A stretch of DNA of 64,000 bases from Ziziphus jujuba (GCF_031755915.1 NC_083388.1:1061501-1125500); one strand, 5' to 3'; positions 1 through 38,204 are shown, counted from the first letter of the stretch. Notes: generated by a model not told the origin, from the letters alone. A program made the numbers and translations.

Positions 1-85
1 TGTTATTCATCATGAGATGCCTCTGATGAACAAAACCCGCCCCCCTCTCTTCCATCCCTATCTCTTTTTCGGAAAACCCATAATA

Positions 86-133
<48 letters not shown>

Positions 134-1442
134 TAATGTTTGATCTTACAAAGCCGTGAGATTAGTCTGAACAAGTTTTGATGATATATACTTCATCTTA
201 CTTTATTTATGGGTTTGTATATCGGTGGTTAATGCCTGGTCATTGATGGCCTTTAATGGTTTCCGTTCCAGTCATGTCGCTTTCTTCTCCCCCACCCCTC
301 TCTTGTCTTTCTCTTTCTCTCTCCAGGCTCCAAAATTTTTTTTCTTTCTTTTATCATCTTCCTTGAGGGAGTGTCAGGCACAGAAGCCAGAACAGCTTCG
401 CCGAAAGAAAACATTATATTGGGCAGGGAAAGAGAGAGATAGAAATGCCCTTTTAGAAATCAAACGGCAACAAACGCCTTATAGTTATTACCCATGTGAG
501 GTCTGTGAGCTCTGAGCTCGTTTCTATAAGCTGCGGCTTCTGCCTTCTTTTTTCGCCATGGCGAACAGCGCACTTTCTTTGCTAGCTAGCTCCAAGGAAT
601 ACGACGAAAAAGAATGAGAAATTCTCTAACAAATTTTGTTGTCGTCGTCCAGGATCATCCTATTACCGGTTATATATTATATATATATATATATATATAC
701 ATATAATCTACTTTGTAGTTCTTGATTCTTTTGCAATATTGTGAATAGGGGCACTTTCCAATTTTCTCGAAACTCAAATCAAGAAAGTCCCATTAGCTAA
801 TTACTCTTTTTGAGAAAGATTAATTATGATATAGTTTTCTCAATTTGTTCACTTTCTTTCTTCTTGTTGTTTTTTTTATATTTATTTTCTTCTTTCTCCT
901 GATTTATGGCTAAGCGTTGTGATTACTTTTGTTCATTGGTTGGAGTACACAGATTGATGTGGAGGTTCTGTGGAATAAGTGAAAGAAAGTCCTTATTGTA
1001 ATTATGAATGCTTTTGACTGAATGATAATGGATCCAAGGAGTACTAGTCACCATAACATGTAACACACTGTGTCTGAGTATGTGTGGTTATTGTCCACAG
1101 TTTTTTTCTGATTAATCTAAAATATCAAAATAGTTGTTTAGGATTTTTTGATTTAGGTTTTAAATTGCTTGAAACTTTCCAAATTAATGTACATTGCTTG
1201 TTATTGTCTCTTTGTGGGTAAGAGGATGGAGAGTGGAATAAGAGATAAACAAAACCAATAAAATTATTACATGAGGAAAATCTCCTCTCCAATGAATAGC
1301 CAATTTTTCTTTCATTTTTGTTTTGTTTTTTTTTTTTTTTTTGGCTCTTTTAATTTTTATTTTCCCTCATACAGTTTATTCTAGACGAGAATGGAATATT
1401 ATGAAATTAATTTGATTTTTATAAATGAATGTAACTTGGCAG
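1..1442. other. Presumed first intron and/or upstream region of the YABBY gene
   Basis: No conserved coding exon was found here. I looked on the + strand for the missing YABBY first exon, which should encode two zinc-finger cysteines just before the VSVPC segment, and found no matching stretch. The region holds (TA)n/(ATA)n tracts at about 80-135 and 665-702 and a pyrimidine-rich stretch at about 275-335 that resembles a plant leader. A short ATG frame at 558 (MANSALSLLA) ends quickly and does not resemble YABBY proteins. The simplest reading is that it is intron 1, with exon 1 left of the window. A regulatory leader cannot be excluded. Confidence 0.5.
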
Positions 1443-2193
1443 GTTAGTGTTCCATGCAGCAGCTTATTTACCATAGTGACAGTGAGATGCGGGCATTGTG
1501 CCAATTTGCTGTCCGTTAACATGGGAGCTTCACTTCAAACAATTCCTCCTCAGGATCCCACCCAGGTATTTTTATCATTTTTTTTTTTTTTTTACATGGC
1601 TTTTCCTTTTCTTTTCTTCCACATTCTCTTGGAATTAATTTTTTTGTTTTGTTTTTGGGGATTAATATTAATTATTAGTTCACAACTTAAGGATATGAAA
1701 ATGATAATGAGTGTCGGGGTATTTTGTACTGCATCTGCTTTTCTCTTTAATCTCTTATTTATTTTTTGGGATCTTAAATTAGCATTTATGTATGTTAAAT
1801 ATTTTGGTTACTTAATGAATAATTCTTTAAAAAGTTACATACTAATTAATCCTAAATAATAATATGGTTTGAGAGACTGATTAAAAGTGTTGTCATTTAT
1901 TGTGGAGCTCTCATTTTTATTTTTATTTTTATTTCTTTTCCTTTTTTGTTTTGGGTTTTTGAATAATAATATGGTTTGAGAGACTGATGGCGGGTTAGTT
2001 ATTTCATTAAGTGCTTTTTGTTGAAAGTTGCAGAAACAGATTCAAAGCACAGATGATTCAAGTGGCAAGGAGAGTGGCTCATCTTCCAAATGCAACAACA
2101 AGCTCTCTGCTATTGAGTCTGTAGAGCATGAACAACCTAGATTACCTCCCATTCGCCGTGAGTTCCCTATCTCTATCTCTTCATACATAAAAA

Positions 2194-2238
<45 letters not shown>

Positions 2239-5140
2239 CTTAGAGACATCCCAATGATAAAGCAAATTTATCATTTAACGAAGTTCTAATGTTGAGTTGC
2301 TCATCCCTTAAATGGAATAAAATGTAATCTTCATCATCTCCTTAGCTTTCAGTGGAGCCAAATTTGATAAAGTTCGCTGATAGCAGAAGGCTAATGCATA
2401 ATCAACAATTTGTAGTTATATATGCTTTTACAAAAAATAAATAAATAAATAAATAAAATAAAAAAACAAATAAAAATTTGTAATTAAGGCACAATTTATG
2501 ATGTAAATATATAGGGAAGGGTGTCATTGAGCTGAAAGAGTAAATAATTAAGAACCTAATAAAGTCCACATGTCAGGTGTAGGAGTTGAAGAAAACACAA
2601 AATGTATATACCTCAGATGGGGATCCGATTATGTTTTCCTTTCTTCTCTCACTGCGTGGGCCATCAAGATGGTGACCTTACGTAACGAAATTTGACCCTT
2701 CAATTAATATAGATTTGATTGCAGTGCCCTACAAAGCTCCTTTGTGGAGGAGGAGTAGTAGTAGTAGTGCATTTACTGTTAGTAAAGTTTTCCAGTTTAC
2801 CATATATATTAATTACTCAGATAACCCAATTGCCTGCCCTTTTGAAACTTGTGGATTCTATGCTCTTTATGAACCATCTTTACAATCACAATAGTATGAT
2901 TGAGAAAAATCTGCTGTCATGCGTCTATAAATTAATCTAGCAACCTCTGGACCACCACCTATATATATGTTATATATATATATATATGAATGCTCAGTTA
3001 TCTAGATAACGTATGTGATCGGTACTGCATGGTCATTATCCCTGTCTACATCATATATATTATTCTAAATATATATACATATATTACATATAAACAGACA
3101 ACAAATGAGCCGGTCTAAAATTTTCTTAATTGTTTATACATACACATTTTGAGAGCAAAATTTTACATTGTGTACTTCTTTAAGGGTGTAAATATTGTAA
3201 TTTGCAACGTTTTATATATGTTTCAGCGCCAGAAAAGAGACAGCGGGTTCCATCAGCATATAACAGGTTTATCAAGTAAGTTTAAATTTTTTGTCCAAAA
3301 AAAAAATTAAGTTTAAATTTGAAATTTTAATCTTTTGGCCATTTCGTTAATTAATCATCTGCAAACTTAATTCATTATATTCGTGAAATCAATGTAAATT
3401 GGGTTAATGTAATATATGAATGATGATGTTAAAAAATTGGACTACTTTCCTTTCAAATTAAAATTATTAATCAATATTCCTTGACATTTTTTTTTCTATT
3501 TTTCTATATATTTTTTTAATTTGTTATCTTTACTAAATTAGTTATCTCACTTTGCTACAGGGAGGAAATCCAAAGGATTAAAGCTAGTAATCCTGACATA
3601 AGTCATAGGGAAGCTTTCAGCACAGCTGCAAAAAATGTAAGTGATTAATTGATCAATGGGAGGCATTCAAGGCTCTAGACCTATTCCCATTTATTTTCTT
3701 ATTGAATTTACTTAATTTCCTAATACAAAAATGAAAATTTATGCATCTTGTGCTGTTAATATTATGAACAAAATGCCTAGAAGACTATACTGTCAATATT
3801 AATTTTTTGGGTTTGATAAAGATACATTAATTTGTCGAGATTGGTATATATGTACATACATACATACATACATATATATATATGTGTATGTATATATTCT
3901 TGACTAGAAATTAGATAGGATCAAAATTAAGTTGTGGGGTTTTCGTCTATATATTCTTGACTAGGAATTAAATAGGATTAAAAGTACTTTTTTTCTTCTT
4001 CTTATTGTTCTAATTCATTATGCTTTAAAATAAGCACATCTTGATAACTCTCATATATTAACTTCCATTATTTGATTATAAATACAAATGTTCGATTCAT
4101 AGTAAATTATTATTTTTTATTATGTAATAGTGGAATCAATTATGAATTTCACTAAGAGAAATATATCAGGACAGAATTAAAAGTATAAGTAGAACTTCAT
4201 TGAAGTTTTCACAGCAGAATATATTATTAATATTATATATCATTATAAATTTAATGAAGTAAATTCCAAATTTGGTTGAATATTCCTCAGTCATATTAAG
4301 TAGACAATACGATCAAATCAAAAGATTAGCCACAAATGAACAAAGGTTTCATCTTTTATTAATCATTCTATGTGTGTCTAAATCACAAAATGTTTTGAAT
4401 CTTGGAAATTTATTAGATTCCAGGGAACATAAATTAAAATTTTCAACAAATCATAAATTTTGAAACATGATCTAATCTCTCTTATTGACAATATTAGATC
4501 ACCAATCACCATGATTTTTCAACATTTAGCATTTTGAATTTTGTATATATATTCAGCTGGACCAGATCGGGAGAACGAAGGAGAAATGATAAAAATGAAC
4601 ATAAAGAAACAAGAGAGAGAGAGAGAGAGAGAGTTTGGTTGGTAATTGCTTAAGATGTTTTGCTGAGCATATTTTCTACATTAACCAATTAGCTAGGTCT
4701 TGAAGAATCGCTTATAACAAGTAATATACGTGCACTGACATTGATAAAGTAAATGGAGTAATATGCATTATTATGAAACTTGGGCTACTTCAGCTTCCTT
4801 TTTTTATTTTTTATTTTTTTATTTTTTTTGTTCTTCTTCTTATACATAACTAGTATTGTAATTACTCTTCCATATATATATATATATATAAACAAACAAA
4901 TCTCTTATCAGTTCAACTTAATAATATTATACTATAAAGTATTTTATCACATCTATTGGACTTGCTTAGATTTATTTAGTTGGGTTAAACTTATTTTTGA
5001 AATTTAAATTTAGAAGATTGATATGATAGATCTTTAGGATAAGATTATCAGGTTGATTTGCTGATTGATATATATACATAAACTCATAATGGCTAAGTAT
5101 AGCATTAAATTTTGATGGTCTAATTAGAATGTACATGGGT

Positions 5141-5190
<50 letters not shown>

Positions 5191-5349
5191 GACTGATATT
5201 AATGTATTGTGTGGTATTATATATAAATGCAGTGGGCACATTTTCCTCACATACACTTTGGTCTAAAGCTGGATGGTCCAAACAAGCAAGCAAAGTTAGA
5301 TCCGGCAATAGCCGGAGATGGAACTCAAAAGCCTAATGGATTCTACTAG
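1443..5349 (+). CDS. YAB2: YABBY2-type transcription factor, 5' partial (exons 2-6)
   Basis: Exons read as 1443-1565, 2034-2157, 3227-3275, 3561-3636 and 5233-5349 (stop TAG). They join in frame to 162 residues; with a first exon of about 23 residues the length fits YABBY2 (about 184). Exon 2 carries the second half of the C2C2 zinc finger (VRCGHC). Exon 3 is a variable serine-rich linker. Exons 4-6 encode the HMG-like YABBY domain, with [20 protein letters not shown], then [20 protein letters not shown]. The tail (FGLKLDG, then a K/Q-rich stretch, ending NGFY) matches the YAB2 clade better than YAB5, which ends NKQAKIA. YABBY proteins are nuclear DNA-binding proteins that specify abaxial fate and blade growth in lateral organs. 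The last intron is about 1.6 kb and carries a long (TA)n(TG)n tract just before its acceptor. Subfamily call is by eye; YABBY family membership is certain. Confidence 0.9.
5141..5190. repeat. (TA)n(TG)n compound microsatellite in the last YABBY intron
   Basis: About 23 bases of TA followed by about 26 of TG, ending some 42 bases before the acceptor of the exon that starts at 5233. It lies where a branch point would be expected. Confidence 0.9.
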
Positions 5350-5505
5350 GTTTAAAGAGAGAGAGCAGCATCAAATTTGATTTTATGGTACACTGTGAAT
5401 AGCAGCTAGTTTTTCATCAATGTATCATATACATGTATTCCATTATCATCAGCTTGGTGACGTTTCCTAACCTTTTGGGGGCGCCCTCTTTAAAACCTTA
5501 AAATA

Positions 5506-5539
<34 letters not shown>

Positions 5540-8500
5540 CCTTTGTTTTTTAAAATTTATTTATTTTTATCATTATCGTATATTATTATGAGTGATTTTC
5601 CCTTTCCAAAACTGTCAAGGACGTGACTGCTATTCTTGTTATTGCATTAATTATGTTTGAACTTCGTTCCCTTTGTTTTATTTAATTTTAATTTCTTTAG
5701 AGACCATCTTAAATATGTAATCATGATTATAATAATATTATTAATTTGATTCCTTAATTAGAATAATATTAATGTGCAATTTATTTGTAATTTTGCAATT
5801 TTTTTATCCGAGATTTGAATTTTGAATTTAAAAATGTATTCTAACAATTTTACCTTTAGTGTAGTCTCCATAATTATCATTGGACCTAACCTGCAACTTC
5901 TTTTTCCTTTCGCTTTTTAATTTTCCTCTTTTCTAGCTCTCTCACCGAACCCATATTTAACCCAGAGGACCTTAGGCTATATCTCAACCTATTTTCATAT
6001 GTAGGTTGAGAGAGAGAGAGAGAGAGAGAAAGGTCAATGGATGTGATTCTTTCATTTGTTCAGCTGTCATATTCACAGAGACCACATCATTTCATATTGT
6101 AATTATTATAAAATCTATGATAATATATATGTGTGTTGGTGTAGTGAAAAACTAGAGCAGATAAAATGGTTGACAGTAAGCAGAATTGTGTGGCACGAAA
6201 AACATGCATGCAGAGATATGGATGCAGAAACACAACCTCGGGATTCACAAAAAATTAATAATAAAGAAAGACTTTGCTTTAAAACGGGTTATATGCAATA
6301 TAGCCAACCAAAAACCGAGCAAATATTCTACACAGATTGTGACTAGACTTTAACAAATATGCATAAAAACAGAAGAAAAAAAGAAAAAAAAAGGGAAAAA
6401 AAAAAAAGAGAAAAAAGAAAAGAAAAGGAAAGTATATACTGTATGTTAAAAAAAGGCAAATCGAAAAGACAAGAAAAAATTATATATATAATATTTCCTT
6501 CAAACTACGCAATCTAAACCCTGCTTGGACTATATATACCTCATAGTGGTTGTTGGGTGAAACGTCAGTCACTCTCTTATGTTTTTTTACAAAAAGGAAC
6601 CAAAAAAGTTTGATCAATGTGCGTTAATTATGTACTACTCATACTAAGCATACATTCTTTAGTCAAAATCAACCACAAAAATTTAATAAACTTTATTTGA
6701 TGATTAATTACTCACTCCCAAGTCTTTATCAAAATTTACCAACAACTTTACGCAACCAACTCACATGCCTAATCATTGTCATTAACTTATTAATTACTAG
6801 ACCTTTATATATGTGAATATATTTTGCTTATGTCATGCTGATTCAGAAAAACCATAGTATGAAGTCATGGAGTGATGATGATTTTACCACCGTTGGATAT
6901 ATATGGTCAAGGGCAGTAAAAGAAAATGTACATGTGGTCATGCATGGTACAACCACGTCAACTGCTTTTTTCTAATTATTTTTATTTTCTTGGTACTTTT
7001 CCTTTGAAATCCAAGCATGATATAGTGGATTATAATGCTTGCAGCATAACCACTTTTGTTTACTGTAGCATGAATCTCATTGGATTTGTAAAGTAAAAGA
7101 GAAAAATATATTATAAATTTATGAAATTATAATATAAAAATTAAGAAAAACAGCTAGTGAGGGATTGAAAGAGAGAAAAAGAAGAAGAAAATGGGCTTTG
7201 TCTCGAGGGAAGAAGTTAAGAGTACAGAATCTGAAACGTCAAATCGTGTAGGTGGTATTTTGGATGGATGTGTGGCAGTATATTAGTGGGTCTTGTCGAA
7301 AAGATTGAGGGGTTGATTTTACTTTTATTATTAGCTCTTATAAAAAAAATAAATGTCTGAATCGGACTGTCATGTCAAGTATAACTCATAGGCTGCACCA
7401 AAACCCAAAGAAATTCTGCCATTGCAAAACACAAACACATATAAAACTTCTTTTCACTAACCCAAAAAAACCAAGAGAGAGAGAGAGAGAGAGAGAGAAA
7501 CACATAGATTGTTTCGATGTGACCTTTTCTTTTTCTTTTTTCTTTTCTTTTCTTGTTACAGGCTAACAGGAAATGCCAACCAGTTGGGATACCTTCCAAA
7601 TTTTCCATTTTATGCGTGTAATAGATTGCTGGCCCTGCATGCCCCACTTATCATCATATATAATTAAATAATTACATCACTTTTTTTTTTTTTTTATTGC
7701 TCAATGTATGTCATGTGATTAAGGAAAATTTATTTTTTTACATTATTTTTTTGTCCTTGACTTTGTTCTTGAGTCTTGATCTTGTGAAGGTGTCCACTGA
7801 TAGACTTCATCTACATAACCCACACCTGAAAAACAAAAATTCTTTTTTTTCTTTTTTTTTGGGGGAAAATCCATGATAATTACTTACAAATGGGTACCAT
7901 AGCAAGTTTCCTTGTTTACAATACTTGCCTCCAGAAGTCCATAGCCATGGCAATCCCATCAGTTAGAAGGCCTATTGGTATTTGTTTTAATTAGTCCATT
8001 CTTGCAAACGAGGACACCTAGTAATTAACTGGCATATAGGGTGCCTCACAAGATTTACTTATAGCAAGAAATATCCATGTAATCAATGTATATATATTTA
8101 GTCTCCTTGGTGGATTAGCAACTTGTATGCTCTAATTTTGGTTATTATATTATCTTGTCATACTTAAGTTTGAAGAATTTCCAAAAGATAGTGTAAATCT
8201 AAAAGAGCATAATGATTTAAGCATCCACTACAATTTGATCATCTTATGCATAGAAATAATTTGGGAAGATTCTCTCCAATCAAATTGGCAAACAATTCTA
8301 CAAAGTATTGAATATACATTTTGAAACCAATTTTGATATTTTCAGAAACATCATCTTATGTTAGAAATTTATTAAGCACTAAAATTTATTACTTATCCAA
8401 TTAGATTTTTAATTTTGATATATCAATATGTTTTCACCTTATATTGAAAATATATTTACAATAGATCATAACACCTATATATAATATAATATACAAAATC

Positions 8501-10636
8501 AGACTTATATCAGCTCGATCGATGGCTTTAGTATTAAAGCTTTATTTTTTAGCTTTTTAATTTGCTTGAGATTTTAAAATACATCAGTGGTCTAATATAA
8601 ATTTAATGAATTTTAAAACTCTATTTGAAAGTGAACCCTATATGGGTTTAATGAATCATTATTATATTTTTTAAACTTCCAAATTCAAAACGGTTCAATA
8701 GTTAAGAAAATTTTTTTTAATGTTATCCATTTGTTTGTTAAAGTGCTGTGTGTATATATTTATATATATTATAATGACTTAGAATGGTGATATATGTGAA
8801 GGGTTGGAAAAGAGTTGTTAATATTTCATATGGATGGAAGTGGAAAATGGAAATGTGTGAAATAAAAGTCACACAATAAAGTGGTCCAGAAATCAACTGG
8901 CAAAGAAGCAAGAGAGCAACAAGAACCATGGTACTCCATCAATCAAAGAGAGGGTCTGGTCACATCTTTACACCGAGATGAAAAGGAAATGAAGTGGTCC
9001 ACCCACCCTACTATTATAAACTCCTCAATAATGTTGACTCACTAAAGTAAATGGGATTTTATTTTTATATTTGTTTTCTTTCTTCAATCACCATTTTTGA
9101 ATTTATATATACTTAAATATACAGATATAGAGGTAATGTTGTGCGCATTCATGTATTTTTCTATATATTTAGCATGCATGTGTGTTTTTCCCACCAGAAT
9201 TCCCAAAAGAATGTTGGCCAAAATTTTATCTGCAAAACTATCAATGATAATGAAACTGCATCAAACCCATCAACATCATTTTCCAAATTTTCTTTTCCCT
9301 ATTCCTGTTTTCCCACCACATTAATTTCAAATTTGGATGGTAAAATCACTAAAATTTTTATATATATACAAACACAACCAAGTTTATGTAGAGTCAACTT
9401 GATAGTTTTAGTATTAACAATTTTTATCAACTTTTGAACCATTTTAACGGTTAATATTTAAAGCTGAATTTATACAAAGTTTAATTTGTGCAAATAAAAT
9501 TTTAATTTTTTTTTTAAATTTACATTCGGTTGATAATTGATATTTAAATATTAATTTTTAATATGATTTAAAAGTTAATTCAAAAGATATTATATTAAGC
9601 ACTATGACTATATATATATATATATATTTTAAAAAGTCAAATAAATTAACTACTTACCTAAACCCTTTTCCCAAAAACTAACTTTGAATGCAGTCCCCTA
9701 AAATTTACACAGCATCCTCGAGGTGTCATTTGTCGACTTTACTTCTCCACTACCGGTGGAAAAATCACTTTTCAACCTAAAAATTTACCTTTTAGTTAGG
9801 GTATGCTTTACATTAAATCAACCGTAAAAAATATATATTCTTTTAAATTTCTTTTTAACTAACCTGCATGTGGTTATTATTTTACTTTATTTTTATTTTT
9901 GGCATTAATAGAGAATTATCCTTTTTAAAAGTATGCTAGCAACAAATTCTTGTATATCATACATACTGGTTAACCACAGCCACAGCATCATAGATATCAT
10001 ATATTAATGGGAATAAATAATATTTTTGTTTTAATTTATATATGTATAAAACTTTTTGATATTAGGGTGGAAAATTCAAATTTGGTTTATTGTTTAGGAA
10101 AATAGAATTTTATCATTGGATTTCACCCCCCACAGGAATATTTTCTTAATCAAATATGTTTATAATACAAAATATTTAGACAATTTTGATCTATATATAT
10201 TTAATTAATTAAAGAATAATAATAATAATAATATAACTAAGTAATTTGAGTAATATTTACATATTATACATGTGTTACTTGTTTGAAATAATATTTTACT
10301 TTTTATTTTCAATTTTTTTGAATTAATCATATACATTTATTTTGAGAAAATTAATTATCTATATATATATATATGAAGTGAAGATAATATATATATATAT
10401 ATATAAATAGATATCAAAATTGAAATATAAGATGTCTACTCTCTAGTAAGGTACACATCTTGAGTAGACAGTATCATGTGCTATCCACACACACTTAACT
10501 GGATGCCACGGCATGCTGTCGCCCCATAACATGTGGTCTCTCTTTTTGCCATTTGGCTTCATCTCATTATCATATACTCCAACCAGGGACTCAACGTAAA
10601 AAAAAAACAAAAAACAAAAAACAAAAAACAAAAAAC

Positions 10637-10667
<31 letters not shown>

Positions 10668-11280
10668 ATGAAAGAAAGCCAAGGACATTCAACCTTTTTT
10701 ATTTTTTGGGGTTGGATGATAATGATAAAATATTTCAATCAGTAACTAACATCCCTTGTGTGGTCGACCCGACAAAAAAAAAGAAAAAAAGAAAAAGAAA
10801 ACAAAAAGAACAACTTATGTAACATAAAAAATAATAAATAATTAACACCTATTATGTTTCATGAGCTCTGCGCTAAAAGACACATGTTATAAGAGTATAT
10901 GCGTCCCAAGGCCTAAAATGCTGGACGACACCAGTTGCATACAAGTAAAGCTTACCCATGATTGGTCTCTGTCTTTGAGTCCAATTAGCCCTTTTGCCTA
11001 TCATGGTCTCATGCATGTTTGTCGATTGTCATTCTCCAAAAACAGAAAAGGCAAGTGAGAAACAAAGAAACCCACAAATAGAAAAGATACCACTAAACGA
11101 ATTTAAGATCAGTAAACAACAAATAAGAATTCATGACTTGCCTATCAAATAAATCAATATTGTTCATCAAATATTTAAAATAGGGGGGCCAAAAAAAATA
11201 GGAAAAGAAAAATTACACTTTTCTTAATAAGGGTTAGGAAAAACCCCATCAGAAGATTCTAATCTGGTTAATGAAAATTT
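5350..11280. other. Intergenic spacer, AT-rich, no gene seen
   Basis: The first ~200 bases are probably the YABBY 3' UTR and include a (CT)n tract at about 5511-5535. The rest is AT-rich with simple repeats: (GA)n at about 6007-6029 and 7473-7498, poly-A at 6374-6420 and 10623-10665, and (TA)n at 10363-10405. Open frames here are short, low in complexity, and resemble no known protein. No tRNA or transposon protein was recognised. Stretches at 10440-10570 and 10861-11050 are less AT-rich than their surroundings, but I could not assign them. Confidence 0.6.
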
Positions 11281-11564
11281 CCTATGACAAATGGTTACAG
11301 GTACTGCAGTATCCTCAAACGTCTCTCATATCTTCATCTGTTGCTATGGTACAATTCTTCATTGGCAGCTCCTCCATCTCCATCAGATATATCTTTCCTC
11401 GAGTTTGAAGATGGAGGAAACTCAGTTGGCTTAAAAGAACGCCAAAGATAAAAGAATTTTGTGATTCTTCGTAGCTGAAGTCGTAAAAACTAGGATGGCA
11501 AAAAACTGCTCATCTGATGTCTCAACTTCAACACAGTTTTCAATAAACTGTCTCTATTCATTGG

Positions 11565-21382
<9,818 letters not shown>

Positions 21383-21455
21383 TGTTGAGGGAAGAGAGAG
21401 AAATACTAAGATTTAGAAATGGGTTTTGAAAATGCAGATCATCTGTATCTGTAAG

Positions 21456-21518
<63 letters not shown>

Positions 21519-22379
21519 AAGAGAGAGAATGGCGGATTTGCAGAGAAACAGGTGGAGCTTTTTCTGTGAAGAGCATTACCAGGAGGGAAAAATAAATATT
21601 TTTTTATATATTACACTATATATACTATCCAAAAATCCTCATACATACATATTATATCATTATATAACTATTTATTGTGGAAAAATTAAATTTATTACAT
21701 ATTTTAAATGCTATGCGGAGAAAAACCAGCGTAAAAATAAAAATTAACATTAATAAAAAAAAAAAAGCTGTCCTTTTATTTTCTTTTTTGTTTTTCCCTT
21801 TTTTTTTCTTTTCCAAAATGCTTTCTTTTTTTTTAAACTATTTTTTTTCTTATTTTTCCAACAAATAATATATGTTTTTGTTATTTAGTTAAAACATCCT
21901 TTACCAAATAAACTAATTTTGACAGAAAAATAACAATAATAATAATGGTGTAGAGCTTTTTAACTTAAAAACAAAATCATAAATAAGCTATATTTTTTTT
22001 TCAGTGAAATAATTATTCTAATTGAAAAATGAAAAAAAAAAAAAAAAACTTGTTCTTCGTATAAATGGCACTCTGTTTGACGTCGCTTTTGACCCGTCGA
22101 AACATCTGCAAAGGAAGCGAAATTACAAAAAACCCCATTCACTATATAAAGACCAAGACCTCCCTTCTTTTCCCCTTCTTCCTTCTTCCTTCTCTCTCTC
22201 TATCCCACCAGCTTTTTCTGGTGATCCCTCTGCACTCTCTCTTTCACTGTCTCTTTCTCTTCTCGGTCCAATTCTTCGTACCTTTTTTGAGGGCATTCAA
22301 TTTCCAATTCCATTTTTTCTTCTTCCAAAAACTACAAAGAGAAAAGAAGCAAAATTCCGAACTTTTTCAATCTTCCACC
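21383..22379. promoter_or_regulatory. Shared divergent promoter region between the two ubiquitin proteases
   Basis: The two start codons face away from each other across 997 bases. On the UBP8 side a 56-base (GA)n tract at 21461-21516, read as (CT)n on the coding strand, lies in the likely leader. On the UBP12 side a TATA box (TATATAAA, about 22142-22149) lies about 230 bases before the ATG and is followed by a CT-rich leader (22165-22260). Whether the two promoters share control elements is inference. Confidence 0.65.
21461..21516. repeat. (GA)28 microsatellite in the divergent promoter
   Basis: This is an unbroken GA tract upstream of the UBP8-type start codon and probably transcribed as (CU)n in its 5' UTR. 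It is likely to be length-polymorphic. Confidence 0.9.
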
Positions 22380-36856
<14,477 letters not shown>

Positions 36857-38204
36857 GAAATAGAATGAGATAGATGAATTTTTTGATGGCATTAAATGAA
36901 ATATCAGAATTTTCCACATGATATGGCTGCAAAATGTGGAACAACGATGAAAGGTGACCTTAATGCCCTCAAATGAAGTCAGCATTTTGAGATGTCATAA
37001 AGTTTTGGTGGTTGTAATTATTTATCCTGATCTGATGGGGGTAAAGAGACTTCACTAAATTAGTGTGTATTTTCAACAATTGAAAAACACCCCTCTTGAG
37101 CTTTTACAACGTTTTCTAATGGAGGTTCCTCTTTGGGTAACAAGTCATTGTTCTCCATCTCCTGTTCAATGCAGTGTAAACGGTACATAAATGAGGCTTT
37201 TGGAGTTTGGACTCGTGAGAGAATGTATAGAGGGTATAGTTTGTTGACTTTTGTTTTGATTTTTGTTTGTGTTTGCTTCATTTTAACAAAATATTGGGGG
37301 GGTGTCACAATTAGATAGTTGTAAAAGATACTGATCAGGCTTTGCCTTTGAAATTACCATAACAACTTTTTCTTTCTGGGTGGTCAAGTAACTATTGAAT
37401 TATTATTTTATCCTTCATTTAATATAATATAACATACCTGAAAAAAAAAATGAAAAAAAAAAAAGGTATTTAATAGCCTTTGAATTCAAGATGTTTAAGC
37501 GTCAGTTAAAACACCATATCTATGGTACCAAACTTTTCTAAAGCTTGCCATAAAATTTAGGTAGTCATAAACACTGGGGATTGTATGCTTATCCATATGT
37601 ACTGTTTTCCGTGGGTTCAGATTATCCTACAATGGAAGCTTTATAGATATACAAATTTTTAAAAATTTATGAGGTAGGTGAACATAAACTTTTTTAATAT
37701 AACAGCATATGATATATATATATATATTCTGGGTTATAAAATGGTCTTCTAAGCAATTTGTGAAACTTTCTACCAAAAAGGACAAAGCAATTTGTCACAC
37801 CAACGCCAAACATGTCGATTCCACTTTTTTATTTTAATTTTTTAAGCAATGCTAATATTCGATTTCCTTGGTACATATAAGTTATGTATTTTTTTTTTTT
37901 TTAATCGAATATATATGTCTATGTTTGAAGACACCAAAGAAATTGTGAGCCACGATCTTTCTCAATCCCATTTTATTTTTATATTTAAGGAAAAATAACT
38001 TGGATGCCACATGGATCCCTCATAAACCAAAAATAATTTAATGCAATCTCCTTTAATCCTTATTAAATTTTATTTTTATATTTCAATATCACATGCACTT
38101 TTTTTTTATTAAAAAAAAAAAACATTTTAACATTTTTAAATGTAAAAAAGTGCATGTGATATTGAAATTAAATAACACCAAGACATTCACCAAATAAATA
38201 AATA
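36857..38204. other. UBP12/13 3' UTR and intergenic spacer
   Basis: The first few hundred bases are probably the 3' UTR. The rest is AT-rich, with poly-A (37440-37465) and a (TA)n tract near 37711-37727. Near the right end is a perfect-looking hairpin: ATTTCAATATCACATGCACTT at 38080-38100 pairs with its complement at about 38148-38168. No gene was seen. Confidence 0.6.
38080..38168. repeat. Short inverted repeat (hairpin), possible MITE remnant
   Basis: Two arms of about 21-26 bases (core TCAATATCACATGCACTT and its complement) are separated by an A/T-rich loop of roughly 45 bases. No coding content; origin unknown. Confidence 0.65.

Noticed and set aside
1425..1442. ATG in frame just before YABBY exon 2, as a possible start codon
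   Set aside because: It lies before an AG acceptor, and starting here would drop half of the C2C2 zinc finger; the frame upstream is intron-like.
2719..2940. 73-residue frame in YABBY intron 3
   Set aside because: Low-complexity valine run and no conservation; lies between exons that join in frame.
7372..7647. Open frames on both strands with RERERE and SLSLSL runs
   Set aside because: They are products of a (GA)n microsatellite and homopolymers with no family resemblance.
10443..10822. Open frames with poly-K or poly-F
   Set aside because: They come from a long poly-A tract and related CAAAAAA repeats; not proteins.
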